From Ciona savignyi (lineage: Eukaryota; Chordata; Ascidiacea; Phlebobranchia; Cionidae): a DNA stretch of 64,000 bases. Made by a program: the position numbers and the translations under genes. The notes under the pieces were generated by a model. It saw only the letters and a program-made list of their open reading frames with translations. It did not search any database and had not been told where the DNA came from. Where the stretch lies: positions 1,098,861 through 1,162,860 of the forward strand of contig CH003228.1 of NCBI GenBank assembly GCA_000149265.1, in the 5' to 3' direction. Of this stretch, positions 1 through 10,362 are shown piece after piece (the first letter of the stretch is position 1; each line of letters begins with the position of its first letter).

Positions 1-1980
1 AACAATGCATTGCTGTTTAATGGCTGGTTGACAAAATGTCGTAGAACAGGTGAATGCAGACGTCATCCTTCTTTGCCGCAAAGGATATTACCACTGTAAT
101 TGAGTAAAGTTGTTTTGAGTCGGTTTATCGCGAGAATGCATACTGATGGTCTCGGCAAAAACACCAATATATATACTTTTAGCATTTGCAAGGAGTACGT
201 TGCAATGTTAATTTGTTTTGCAATACAACAAATCAAGTGCTCACGTATAGGCAATATGTTAAAACATGCTATCTGCATAATATATCTTACCAGTGAACTT
301 AGTCCAACAGTGTACAATACCAGCGCAATCCGTCATAATCTTGAGCTACACAAAAAGCACATCGCTGTTAAGACATCATTTCAACAGATAAATCTTGATA
401 GATTGATGGAGTATCAAATTACGCAAATACGCCTGCTTAAAGTCACTTTAACTTATCATATCCTGTACCTCCGGGCAATACAAAGTAAATATTATTCCCC
501 AAATTCCAAATACGTCAAGTTGGTAAACTTAAATTCGGTGTGTATCAGAGATATAACAGTTTGAGGGGATCAGATATACAAGGCAGGCGTCATCTTTACC
601 TCTATATTCCATAAGACGGATACAAACAGATTAATGAATTGATCAGAATTCGCGCTTATTTTAAGTAGGTGAAGCCTGATATAAACTAAAAATTAATAAA
701 CCTAAAGAAGCTGTGAAAGTACGAAAGGGGTGATGGAAATCTATAGTCTTAATTAAATTGACGAGAATTATGGGGCGAAAAGGTAAACGCTGTCTACTTG
801 TTTGTTATGGACACGTGAAATAGGATAGGTCTGGGTTCACTTAAAAGAGGGGCACTCAAGCATAGACGTGCATAGACGCACATAGCCTATATTGCTATGA
901 CATTAAGAGCCTGTACAAAATTAGGACAGCATTTCGTTTAACATCAAGTTTTGCTTAGAAACGATGGTGGTGATATATATTTGTAGTCTGTTGTGAAGTA
1001 CAACTTTCGATCGGAAGAAGTGATTTGTTTTGAAACATAAAGGCTGCGTAACGTGCTTCGAATAGTTGCCGCAGAAAATCGCATGAAAGGTTTAGCTCAT
1101 AAACGAGGGGAAATGTTTAGAGTTTTTTTAATTATGTTGTTTGGTGTATATTGTAGTCGTTTACGGAAAAATAACCATAAATTATAACCATATTAAAAGT
1201 CACACATAATTGTCGTGACCCATTCATGGTATCCAGGTAATGGGATTGTAATAAATACATAAACAAGATGCATAAAATTAAAGGAAAGGTGATCTGAAAG
1301 TCATGTATGAAAAGAGTGGTTGCTTTGACATTAAAAATGGCGAAATAGAAAATATCTCGTTGAACCCCAGAAATGAACTTGCTTTTAAAATCCCGATGCA
1401 CGAAAAGATTTCAGCGACCCATTAAACCACAATCGACGTCTCGGTATCTGTTGATTGTTTAGCCTGACATGCCTCAGTTTAAGCGCCTGTCTTGGCTGTA
1501 ATGACCTCATTACGCTGATCTTAGCCGCGGGGGGTTCGTGATAGCGATTCTTTGACGTGCAAGCACCCAAAGCTATTACTAATCGGGAGGTATTTACATT
1601 GATGATGCTAATATGTTAAGGAATGCAGTTTTGGCAAAACAGAGCGTAATTATTCATTAATTTTATTGCAAATTGAGTGTCATGGGCCACGGACAAGCTG
1701 TGAATATCGGATGGTATTATTTTTTTATACTTTAAACTTTATATATATTATATGTTAGGTAAAATTACTGAGTATATTTCATTATCGAAAATTATTTCGC
1801 CTAGAATAACAACGGAAGTACGGATGGTTGTTGTTTAAAATTTGCTGATATAAAACAAGGAACTGCACTTAGTTTAGGTGTCCAGAAGTGTTTGTTTGAG
1901 GGACTTAACTACATTTCAAATTCGACTGTGTATACAGTTTATACCGTACATTAAGGTGCAAGATCATAAGGGTGGACAAC
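1..1980. other. Non-coding flank upstream of the MARVEL-like gene
   Basis: AT-rich sequence with no exon I can support. The open frames here, including one of 154 codons at 100-564, begin at non-ATG codons, show no recognisable domain and overlap open frames on the other strand. A patch near 1400-1570 is richer in G+C than its surroundings, but I recognise nothing in it. The last few hundred bases presumably hold the promoter and 5' leader of the gene that starts at 1981. Confidence 0.6.
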
Positions 1981-3245
1981 ATGAATATGCAAGTTAATTA
2001 CGCCAAAGCTTATTCTTACCAACCGAGACCAATCATGTACAACCAGTACCTTGAAGAAGTTGGCGAGGTTAAGAAGACGAAACTAAAATTTGTTCTTCGA
2101 AGTAGAAACCCCAGAGATACAAGTTTTCAGCCGGGTTACATGTTTTCGCCATCTGCCGTGCTAAAGCTTTGCGAAATGGTATGCGGACTAGCATGTTTGT
2201 GCATAGTCAAGTTTGGAGAACGTAAGTTTAATTTCTTTGGTCATGTGTATACTTAATATAAACCAACCGTAGTAACAAATTGGCATATAGACGGTTTTCC
2301 TTTAAACCTTTACTAATTAAATTGCGCACGATAATATCTCTAATTAATTTTAAAGGTTATATAAATTATAAGGACGAAATTTCAAGAAATATGAAGATTG
2401 TATAATCCTCAAGGATTTCATGGTCTTCTACTATACAACTATAGTATGAAATGTTTAGCTTTTTTTGGTATAAAGATCAGACCTTATATTGTGTATACAG
2501 TAATTTCGTTGTGAATTTGGTCGAAATTCCGCATGGTTTATACTGTTACCTATTCAACGTTATTACAAAGTTTTAGTTCTTTCCTGTGTGTTTTCCCACC
2601 AAGTCTCCTCTCGGTCGCAGCAAATTTCTTGCACGTGGCATTTCTGAGGACGCCGCGAAAGATTAGGAATACAGTATTATAATTTTGTGTTTTAATCATG
2701 CAATCCTCAAGTACTAAAGCGCTATCGAGAAAACGATTGACAACCAAGATGCATTTAAATAGCACAGTATCACTAGAGAGAACAATTAACAACTGCTGTT
2801 ATGAAATATATCAGACGCGCTAATATAAATCAATTATTTTTATGTCACAGTATACGGAGGAAGACAGAAGATATACTCCATGACACTTTACATGATCATG
2901 TCACTGGACTTCGTTGCATTGCTTCTAACAATGTTTGTTTATTCAATTCTTCCTCGAAAATCCGTCCCTTACAGACTTGATATAATTCTGAATGCTCTGT
3001 TCGGAATATCCATTACAACGACAACGCTTGCAGCTTCTGCGTGCTATGACTTTTTATGGAAGTGTAAATCGGAAGAGTCGGATTTACTTCCGTGTAATGT
3101 ATGGGTGTTAAAACATAACGGTTTGAATTTAGTTTTGCTTGTGCTGGCAGCATTGGCCGGTTTACTGCATATCGGTCATATTGTGTTCGATTGGTGGAAC
3201 AACAGATTGAAATGTCCGTGTTTTGAACAGAATAAAGTTTGTTGA
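1981..3245 (+). CDS. MARVEL-domain-like four-transmembrane protein
   Basis: Two coding exons, 1981-2221 and 2851-3245, are joined in phase 1 by a GTAAGT donor and a TTATGTCACAG acceptor, giving 211 residues. Hydrophobic segments lie at about residues 58-77, 91-113, 125-146 and 172-193. A polar N-terminal tail of about 55 residues and a short cysteine-containing C-terminus (CPCFEQNKVC) complete a tetraspan layout. Spacing and size fit MARVEL proteins (CMTM, plasmolipin, physin type), which act in membrane apposition, vesicle traffic or junctions; assignment to a subfamily is not possible here. I chose the ATG at 1981 because the GTG nine bases upstream is an unlikely start in an animal gene. 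A poly(A) signal follows at 3449. The exon structure is well supported and the function is inferred from topology only. Confidence 0.7.
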
Positions 3246-3448
3246 TTTATTGGTGCTATTGATAATTTCGAAATTAATGAAAAAAAACTTTCATGCGTTT
3301 AAAAAGACAGAGTATATTAGATATATATTGTGAAAGTAGTGTATGTATTACTGTTTTTCTAATATGTTCAAATCCTGTATATTTGTATTTCTTTAAAATT
3401 AGAAAGGATAAGTTGGGCCATATAGGAGAGTTATACCAGGAAAATCAA

Positions 3449-3454
3449 AATAAA
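3449..3454 (+). terminator. Poly(A) signal of the MARVEL-like gene
   Basis: AATAAA about 200 bases after the stop codon. It is the first canonical hexamer downstream on this strand. Confidence 0.4.
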
Positions 3455-3672
3455 TATGAAATGTTAAAAGAAGCCATATCTTAACTATTAAGAAAAAAGG
3501 GTTAAAGAAATTTTCTTATTTGGTGCAGTTTAAATGATTTTTTCAAATTCAGTTAACGAAACCCAGATTGTAGTGTAGAAAGCTATACGTCACAAAAAAG
3601 GCATTATTAGAACTGATCTTTCATCAAAAATGTTACAATGACGACTATGAGTTCATTGTCATTTACTCAAGT

Positions 3673-3735
3673 TATGGTGCTTCGGTTGGTAATACTTTGG
3701 TGCTTCGGTATGGTGCTTCGGTTGGTAATACTTTG
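3673..3735. repeat. Tandem duplication, 36-base period
   Basis: A 27-base unit, TATGGTGCTTCGGTTGGTAA followed by TACTTTG, occurs at 3673-3699 and again at 3709-3735. The nine bases between them echo the start of the unit. Copies are identical as read, so the duplication is recent. Confidence 0.75.
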
Positions 3736-5205
3736 ACGTTGTCGAAAGAAAGGATGGGATAATTATGTTAATTGTGAATGGTAAAACGGGATGGCTTTTA
3801 TCACATTTGGTGCTGACCGTTATTTTTTTGGTTTCGGCCATTTGGCGGCACAGCCGTTAATTAAAAAAATATATAGAAATATTATATTTATATCTTTATT
3901 ACCCCATACTGAAACCGAAAAATATTACCGGTTACAATCTAAAATCGTGTTAATAACCAGAGACAAGAAATATTTATCAAGCCACCAGCTGCTTTCCACC
4001 ACTAAAAACCAACCAGAAATCGATCAGAGGTTCTCAACCTTACCTTGCCTTCTTCCACTGTGTATAGGCTAATAGTATAATAACTGGATGATTATCAGAC
4101 TATAAATACCAGTACTCCACCTGAATCCCTAAATGTCCCCTCAACGCACATCTTTAAAAAAACATTAATTTTATTAACTACTCAATAGTGTGATCAATAG
4201 TCCTCTGCAAGGTAGTTATAAACCGGAAGTCAGCAACATCTTCCATCTTAAAATGGGCTTCTTTTACATCCTTCAAATCATTTAAATCACGGTGACCCGA
4301 TGAAATTTATCCAATACCCCCCTAAGGAGATTAGGCACCCTCTGTTCCCCAACTATCCTAATGTTCAAATCATCATTACTTAGGGTTTATCCCACAAGTA
4401 TATTTGGCTCCGAGAATAGTTCCCCTACCAAGATATATATATATATATACCCAAAAAGAGAAGCCTTTGGCAAAAGCCGATCGACCTCCAATATCATATT
4501 ATTCTTGATAACGCGAAAGTCCATCTTCATAAACTTTAGAAAATTAGAAAGTCCATCTTCATAAACCATATGCTCTCGGGTCATTTTCAGATGAAGATCA
4601 CGGCTATAAACTATGATCCCAAGATTTTCCTTGTCTGGAACCGAACATGTCCATCCTCATTCACAGTGATAGCCAGGCTGCTTGAAGGATTTACCGGGTT
4701 GAAGTTATACAGCTCTCTGTTTCTAGAGACATGGTTCCTTCTGCACGATCTGACACAGCTTGGTGTTGTTGTGGAACTTTTCTGGGTTCAACGACTTCCA
4801 AGTTAGCCTATAACGTCAATGTGCTATCTGATGAGCTGGCATAGTCTATGACGAATCTCACAGTGTACAAGGGCTTGGTCCCAAATGGTGTGCAAAAACA
4901 TTCGCAATATTTTGTTAATGTTAGCTAACATTTATAGTTTTATTCCGACATCTTTTTCCATATGTTTTTTTGAATTGCGTTTTAATACCAATGCTATGAA
5001 TTTGGAGAAATGCAAATAACGCATTTATACCTTTTCAAATTATCATTATATTATAATAAGTCTACACAATTAAAAATATTGTCTACATTAACATATTACT
5101 ACTTGCCTGAAAATTCTAATGTGAAATTAATTAAAAAGGTTAATCTACCCGAAAAACTTTACATCACAACTTTAAACTCGAAACAAAACTGGAAACATTG
5201 TTCAC

Positions 5206-5213
5206 TGACGTCA
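5206..5213. promoter_or_regulatory. CRE/ATF site in the HAT1 promoter
   Basis: Perfect palindrome TGACGTCA about 100 bases upstream of the HAT1 start codon. This is the consensus CREB/ATF site; its use here is inferred. Confidence 0.4.
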
Positions 5214-5215
5214 TA

Positions 5216-5227
5216 TTTTTGGCGGGA
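5216..5227. promoter_or_regulatory. E2F-like site in the HAT1 promoter
   Basis: TTTTTGGCGGGA fits the E2F core (TTTSSCGC and its complement). It lies three bases after the CRE and about 80 bases before the HAT1 ATG. HAT1 acts on new histone H4 during replication, so E2F control is reasonable, but it is inferred from the motif alone. Confidence 0.45.
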
Positions 5228-5307
5228 TCAGGAACAAATTTGTAAAAAGTGAAGTGATGGCCGTTTAGTCTTTTGTAACTTCATTGCCATCAAGCTATTC
5301 CTAAAAT

Positions 5308-8300
5308 ATGGAGGATTTACACAACAAACTTATCCCTTATATTTGCGATGCTAATAAAGCCGTTCAATTTAAACTCGGTAAGTCTAATAAATTGTCAGGT
5401 TTTCTTCATTACTTTGCCATTATAGTAGACGATTTAGATATTGATAAAAAAATTTAATAAGCACATTAACAAAAAGTTATTATTAACACAAAATACAATA
5501 CTATCAATGAGCCGCACATTATATTATTGTGACACTGTGTTTTTCTTTATTTATTGTAATATGGTGATTTAAATCTATCAAAGAGCCGCATATAAAAATC
5601 CAAGGGTTAAGAGCTGCCAAGGCGCCTCCGGCCAGTATGGAGAGTACGGCAGCTGCACACTCGAGTTTTACTTCTCTGCGTCTTTGCACACTTGGGTAAT
5701 ATCACACGAGCTGGCGGACAGGTCATTGTTTCTTTATACTGACACTCGGGAGCCAGCTTAAATGAGAAACAAACCAACAATGCGCCAGCTTGTGAGCGTG
5801 TGTGTTGACCCGGCCTAACGTTTTAATCATCAATATCATATAATTTCCAACAAACCTGTAAATCTACCTCTGGACCTCGGGTAACTTACTGTCAGTATAT
5901 TTTTGTTATGTAGCTGACCATATGTTATGTAGATAGATATGTTATCTGACGGACACGATAGGATAGAATAATATGTTTGTTTAAGATTTTGGTCAAACAG
6001 TAATAAAAAGGAGATTGTGTGCACACTTGAAGTGTGCTCTTGGATGTTTGCACACTGCACACTTAAATATTTGGTGCGTGCACCATTGAAATTTTGACGA
6101 AAAGTGTTTAACTTTCCATACGAGCCTCCTTAGGCAACAGTTATCGGGAAAAGTGGGAAGGAGGGAAACTGCACAATAAAATATTGGAAACTAATTTAAA
6201 CCCTGACCTAAACCCTAATCTCAACCCAAGAACTAACCATACCTCCAATATCGTGTTTAAAACTTATTCTAATGCGCTAATTTTTATTTTAGTGTGTAGT
6301 TACCCTTTTTCCCGTTTTCCTCCGCCTTGTGTCAGTGTATTCCAACGATTAAGTTGTCTGGAGATCTTGGTGGTTATATCTTTATCCTGACCACATTCTG
6401 TACCGTAATTGTTCCTGGGCAAAGCACATACATATTGTACTAGATTTATTTAAGTATTTAACAGGCTGCAACAATACTGGTATAAGAAGTTGAGAACTAT
6501 GCCCGATTTCAACACGAAATTTAAACAGATAAAGCAACACAACACCACTAATATATTTTTCAAAATAAAAATGTGTCATTCTTTTTGTTTTTTCCTTTTC
6601 TGCTATTTTTATTATTAATGTTTATAGTAATTGTTTTTGTTTACCAACTAAAAAGAAACAAATAATCAAAACTTTTATCAAATTGCCGAGGCAAACTGCC
6701 CATGCAAGTATCAAAATGGGTATGACATGTAAACAAAAAATTTTCTAAAAAATACCAACCTAAGCATGTCTACCATATATTAATAACTACAGAAAACATT
6801 ATTTGTCATCATAGTTGCTTTAACAAAATTGGACACAAGCTATTTTTAAAAAATCTATAATTGAATTACCATAACTTAACTTTCAGTTAAAAGTCGGGAT
6901 GATTTGGAAAATGAAGACAACTTTTTCAACCCAGATATGTCACATCAAATATTTGGTGAAAAGTAAGCCAATAATATATGTAAAACCTAAGAATTAGAAA
7001 TAAATTTTACCAAAAATCTACAGGGAACAAATCTTCGGCTACAAAGATTTAAAACTACGTATCCACTTCACTGCTAGTACATTACACATATACACACAAC
7101 TTTTGTATGGGAAAAAAATTGATCCAGCACATTTTGATGGTGTAAAGGTAAGTGATTTTGATTGTTTGGCACTTGAGCTCATACGGTTTGCTGCGAACTA
7201 TCCCAAGAAGAAAATCACATGGTTCAAAATATTAAAGTTGTACCATTTCTGTTTAGCATATAAAATAAGTAGATTCGGGCAACATCCCATAAAATCATCC
7301 GAGTAGCGTCTGCCAAGTTTTGATCCAATTTTCATTTGACAACCTTAAACCACCTGCACAAACATCTAGACCAGTCAGCAGCAACACTGCTTATTTAAAC
7401 TTATTGAATAAACAGCATTGCAAATAAATCCATACACATAATACCTGTACATACTACATACATTTAATTATTATACCATTAAAAAAGTTGAAACGCAATC
7501 ATGTACAACAATATGCATACCAGGCAGATGATGTGATGAAAAGCATTGGGGAGGTTCTGCCAAGACAGATTTTAACAAATGTTGACGACTTTTCAATGCA
7601 ATTGGAAAAGGAATCTGAATTTAAACCATTCGGAGAAATGATTCATAAATACTCTCGGCAAGAAAAAGAAAAATCCTCTACCCGGACATTTGAAATATAT
7701 AAAGTTTGTTATTTGCAGAATTATGTCTATTTTATTGTAAAATTGTAACCATCCTGTTTATGAACAAGCGTTTGTTTGCTATTAATTTTTAAAGCAGTTT
7801 TTATTTTCCTAAAGGCTATTACCCCATCTTTGGCGAAGTAAATTTCTACATTAATAATAATGCCATGCAATTAATCTCTCAAATGCAAATCTGCAGGCGA
7901 GCATGAAAAATCCGGGTTTTCGGGAATATCATGAACGAATTGAAAGTTTTATTCTTTGGTTCATTGATGCAGCTTGCTTCATTGATTCTGATGATGATAA
8001 ATGGGATTTCTATATCACGTATGTGTTTTCCATGTGGCTTTCATGTTACCGGTACCATTAAACAAATATGAACAAATAAAATATAATTGTACGGTACTTA
8101 TGTAAGGTTTTTAAAACAACATATTTTTAATAGAGTATTTAGGGATTTACTAAAATCTGCATTAAAAACAATTTTTATCAGGTATGAGAAAAATGCAGAC
8201 AGCTGTGGGACAACTTATTCATTTGTTGGGTATTCAACATGCTACAGATTCTATGCCTATCCTGATAAAATAAGACCAAGAATCAGGTGACATTAAACTT

Positions 8301-9375
8301 CACTTTTATAATATTTGTGAGTAGTTTGTAAAAGTTACAGCAAAAAATGTAAAATAATGGGTCATTAAAAATAAATTAATCCATATTTAAGGTTTCCATT
8401 ATTATTATCTATAATTTAACATTTGTGATACAGTCAAGTATTGGTTTTGCCACCATACCAAAGACAAGGACATTGTACTGAGCTAATTATTGCCATCTAT
8501 CAGCAATATGTATCAAGAAATGATGTGTCAGACATTACAGGTTTGTTTGAACCTTATTATTTTATATTTCAAGAAAATTGTAATTTTTTCTATTAATACA
8601 CTTCTTTCTTCTGATTACTTGCCACTTTTTTTAGCTGAAGATCCTTCTGAAAATTTCCAACGTGTCCGCGATTACATTGATGCTACAAATTGCCTGAAAC
8701 TGCCAGAGTTTCAATCTTCTAAACTTGACCAAGCGTTTTCTTCAGAGATGAGAAAGGTTGCACGAGAAAAATATAAAATTAACCGGGTAAAAAACTTTTA
8801 TAGAAGTATATCACAAATGATGTTTTTATTTAAGTTTTTTGTAAATTTAAAAAAATACAATCATTTAACAGCGTCAAGCAAGAAGAGTCTATGAAATATT
8901 AAGACTCCGTGAAACTCCCGAAAGTGATGATGCAGCTTTCACCAAGTATCGGCTTGCTGTGAAAGCAAGACTCAATGAGCCAATGAAGGTTAAAAGCAAT
9001 ACGAGTAGCATTTTATAAATAAGCCTTTTAAGAGTAGCAATATCAGTGTTGCTTAACTCCTTGCATGTCGTCTGGAGGGAAGAGCAAACTAACTTAATCC
9101 ACACTAACAACAATATGTTCCTCCAACCACTCTTGGAGATAATTATGAATGTCAATGTCAATTTGCCCATCCACTAGTGTTGTGATACCAACCAGCCAAG
9201 GCCATTTAATTTATTTTTGATGATACAGAATGAAGCTCTCAGAAAGAAGAGTCATTTTCTACCAGCCTCTCTCTCTCCCCCAAAAGAAGAAAGATTGCTC
9301 ATATTGCAGCGTGAATTTGAAAATTGCCTCAGCGAATACAAGAAAGTTGTTGCCCGAATTGAAAGTTCACTTTGA
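5308..9375 (+). CDS. HAT1: Histone acetyltransferase type B catalytic subunit (HAT1)
   Basis: Ten coding exons: 5308-5377, 6887-6962, 7024-7147, 7524-7703, 7897-8018, 8182-8286, 8434-8540, 8635-8786, 8872-8988, 9229-9375. They join in frame to 399 residues (human about 419). HAT1 acetylates newly made histone H4 on K5 and K12 with its RbAp46/48 partner before chromatin assembly. Family landmarks in order are an N-terminal HAT1 domain (HQIFGEKEQIFGYKDLKLRI, EFKPFGEMIHKYS), the central FREYHERIESFILWFIDAA block, YAYPDKIRPRIS, the acetyl-CoA motif A region LPPYQRQGHCTEL, the acidic AEDPS block that holds the catalytic acid, and the C-terminal RQARRVYEILRLRE helix. The last Gly/Ala of the QxxGxG/A motif is Cys here. 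Intron 1 carries two MITEs. A poly(A) signal is at 9477. Confidence 0.95.
5632..6123 (+). mobile_element. hAT-like MITE, family A, copy 1 (in HAT1 intron 1)
   Basis: Begins CCAGTATGGAGAGTACGGCA and ends in the inverted AACTTTCCATACGA. The flanks GCCTCCGG (5624-5631) and GCCTCCTT (6124-6131) match at six of eight bases, as an aged 8-bp target-site duplication. About 490 bp and no credible coding. The interior holds the blocks shared with the copies at 13001 and 13984, including CTCTGGACCTCGGGTAA and ACGGACACGA, plus about 100 extra bases. Confidence 0.75.
6144..6322. mobile_element. Small TIR element next to MITE copy 1
   Basis: Imperfect terminal inverted repeats of about 36 bases: GGGAAAAGTGGGAAGGAGGG at the left, and the complement of CCCTTTTTCCCGTTTTCCTC at the right. 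The interior (6190-6240) has degenerate CCCTAA-like motifs and is related, in reverse complement, to the core of the element at 19998-20190. It starts about 20 bases after MITE copy 1 ends. I see no clear target-site duplication. Confidence 0.5.
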
Positions 9376-9476
9376 CTTTTGTTCCATCACTTTTGTGCAT
9401 TTTGTTAATACATTGAAATCGTGGGTTTGTGTTTAATACCTTTTGACCTATTATATATTCAAAGCAAAGGATAGTT

Positions 9477-9482
9477 AATAAA
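9477..9482 (+). terminator. Poly(A) signal of HAT1
   Basis: AATAAA about 100 bases after the HAT1 stop codon. Confidence 0.5.
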
Positions 9483-9812
9483 TCTAGACCAGTGGTTCCC
9501 AACTTTAATGCCATGGAATTTGGATTAGTTCAAAAAATGCAAATATTTAACACCGAACAAACGAGAATGTGATATAATATAAAATATAAAAAAAAAAAAA
9601 ATTGAGGGCTTGAAAGAAAAATGAGGATGGCAAGTTTCGCCAGTGCCACACTTGGCTAAGTCTGTTGACATTAGCATAATTTTAAGGTAATCTGTGACTT
9701 TAATTTATCTCCTAATATACAATGCTTAATAACTGCCAAATAACCTTTTGTGGATCCTGTTTGATAACTACTTGAAGGTACTGAAGATGCATAATATTAA
9801 ATAACTTGTTAT

Positions 9813-9912
9813 NNNNNNNNNNNNNNNNNNNNNNNNNNNNNNNNNNNNNNNNNNNNNNNNNNNNNNNNNNNNNNNNNNNNNNNNNNNNNNNNNNNNNNNN
9901 NNNNNNNNNNNN
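9813..9912. other. Assembly gap (100 N)
   Basis: Exactly 100 N, a conventional placeholder, so the true size is unknown. It lies between the 3' ends of HAT1 and CDK2, outside both coding models. Confidence 0.99.
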
Positions 9913-10218
9913 ATTTCTTTACTTGAGAAAGTAGATAAATGACCTTATGTGTACTTTACAGAATAAATACACGTTTGATACACATTTTATTATATATCTA
10001 TTTACAGAGTGTATAAAAACTAGTTACCCCATGTGTGGCGATGTTTTAGTTGAACAACCCACTTCTGCTTTTAACTGCAAAACCATTTTTTTCTTAATTT
10101 AAGTTTGTGTCATCTCTATTTTCATTAAAAACTTATAATGCAATCCAAAATGCAGAAATTACAGAGTCAATCTGCAGCAATAAAGTCTTCGAAACAAAAA
10201 TATGAAACTTGTCAGAAA

Positions 10219-10224
10219 TTTATT
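10219..10224 (-). terminator. Poly(A) signal of CDK2
   Basis: AATAAA on the minus strand (TTTATT as written), about 140 bases downstream of the CDK2 stop. Confidence 0.4.
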
Positions 10225-10362
10225 ACAACATTCTTCTTCTACACAGTGCGAAACATGATGCAACTGACACTAATTATAACGCATTAATAAAAGTGAAAAT
10301 ACTTTAAAAACCATGAAAACATAAGGCAGTACACACCATCTAAAAGCAACACACTTGGCATG

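Larger units (their letters stand above)
3246..5307. other. Intergenic region with decayed repeats
   Basis: The first 200 bases are the probable 3' UTR of the MARVEL-like gene. Then come a 36-base-period tandem duplication (3673-3735), an hAT-type terminal motif at 4025-4041, an AT microsatellite at 4433-4449 and a 20-base direct repeat (4514-4533 and 4547-4566). The minus strand of 4200-4900 reads in broken, coding-like frames that I cannot assign; a decayed mobile element is possible. The final 110 bases hold the HAT1 promoter sites. Confidence 0.5.
9376..10362. other. Convergent HAT1/CDK2 intergenic region with gap
   Basis: Holds the 3' UTRs of both genes and the 100-N gap. An hAT-type terminal motif CAGTGGTTCCCAAC starts at 9490, eight bases after the HAT1 poly(A) signal, and its partner end may lie in the gap. 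A 13-base A-run is near 9588. No gene seen. Confidence 0.6.

Noticed and set aside
100-564. 154-codon open frame on the plus strand
   Set aside because: It begins at TTG, overlaps an open frame on the opposite strand, shows no domain, and is of a length expected by chance in this composition.
1385-1570. Minus-strand frame starting MGACTSK, which looks like a myristoylation/palmitoylation signal
   Set aside because: The first codon is TTG, not ATG, so the motif would not be at a protein N-terminus. No splice partner was found.
3293-3484. 63-codon plus-strand frame after the MARVEL-like stop
   Set aside because: It lies in the probable 3' UTR before the poly(A) signal and has no recognisable content.
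5836-6060. Minus-strand frame in HAT1 intron 1
   Set aside because: It lies wholly inside MITE copy 1. A related frame at 14023-14334 is in MITE copy 3 and reflects shared repeat sequence, not conserved protein.
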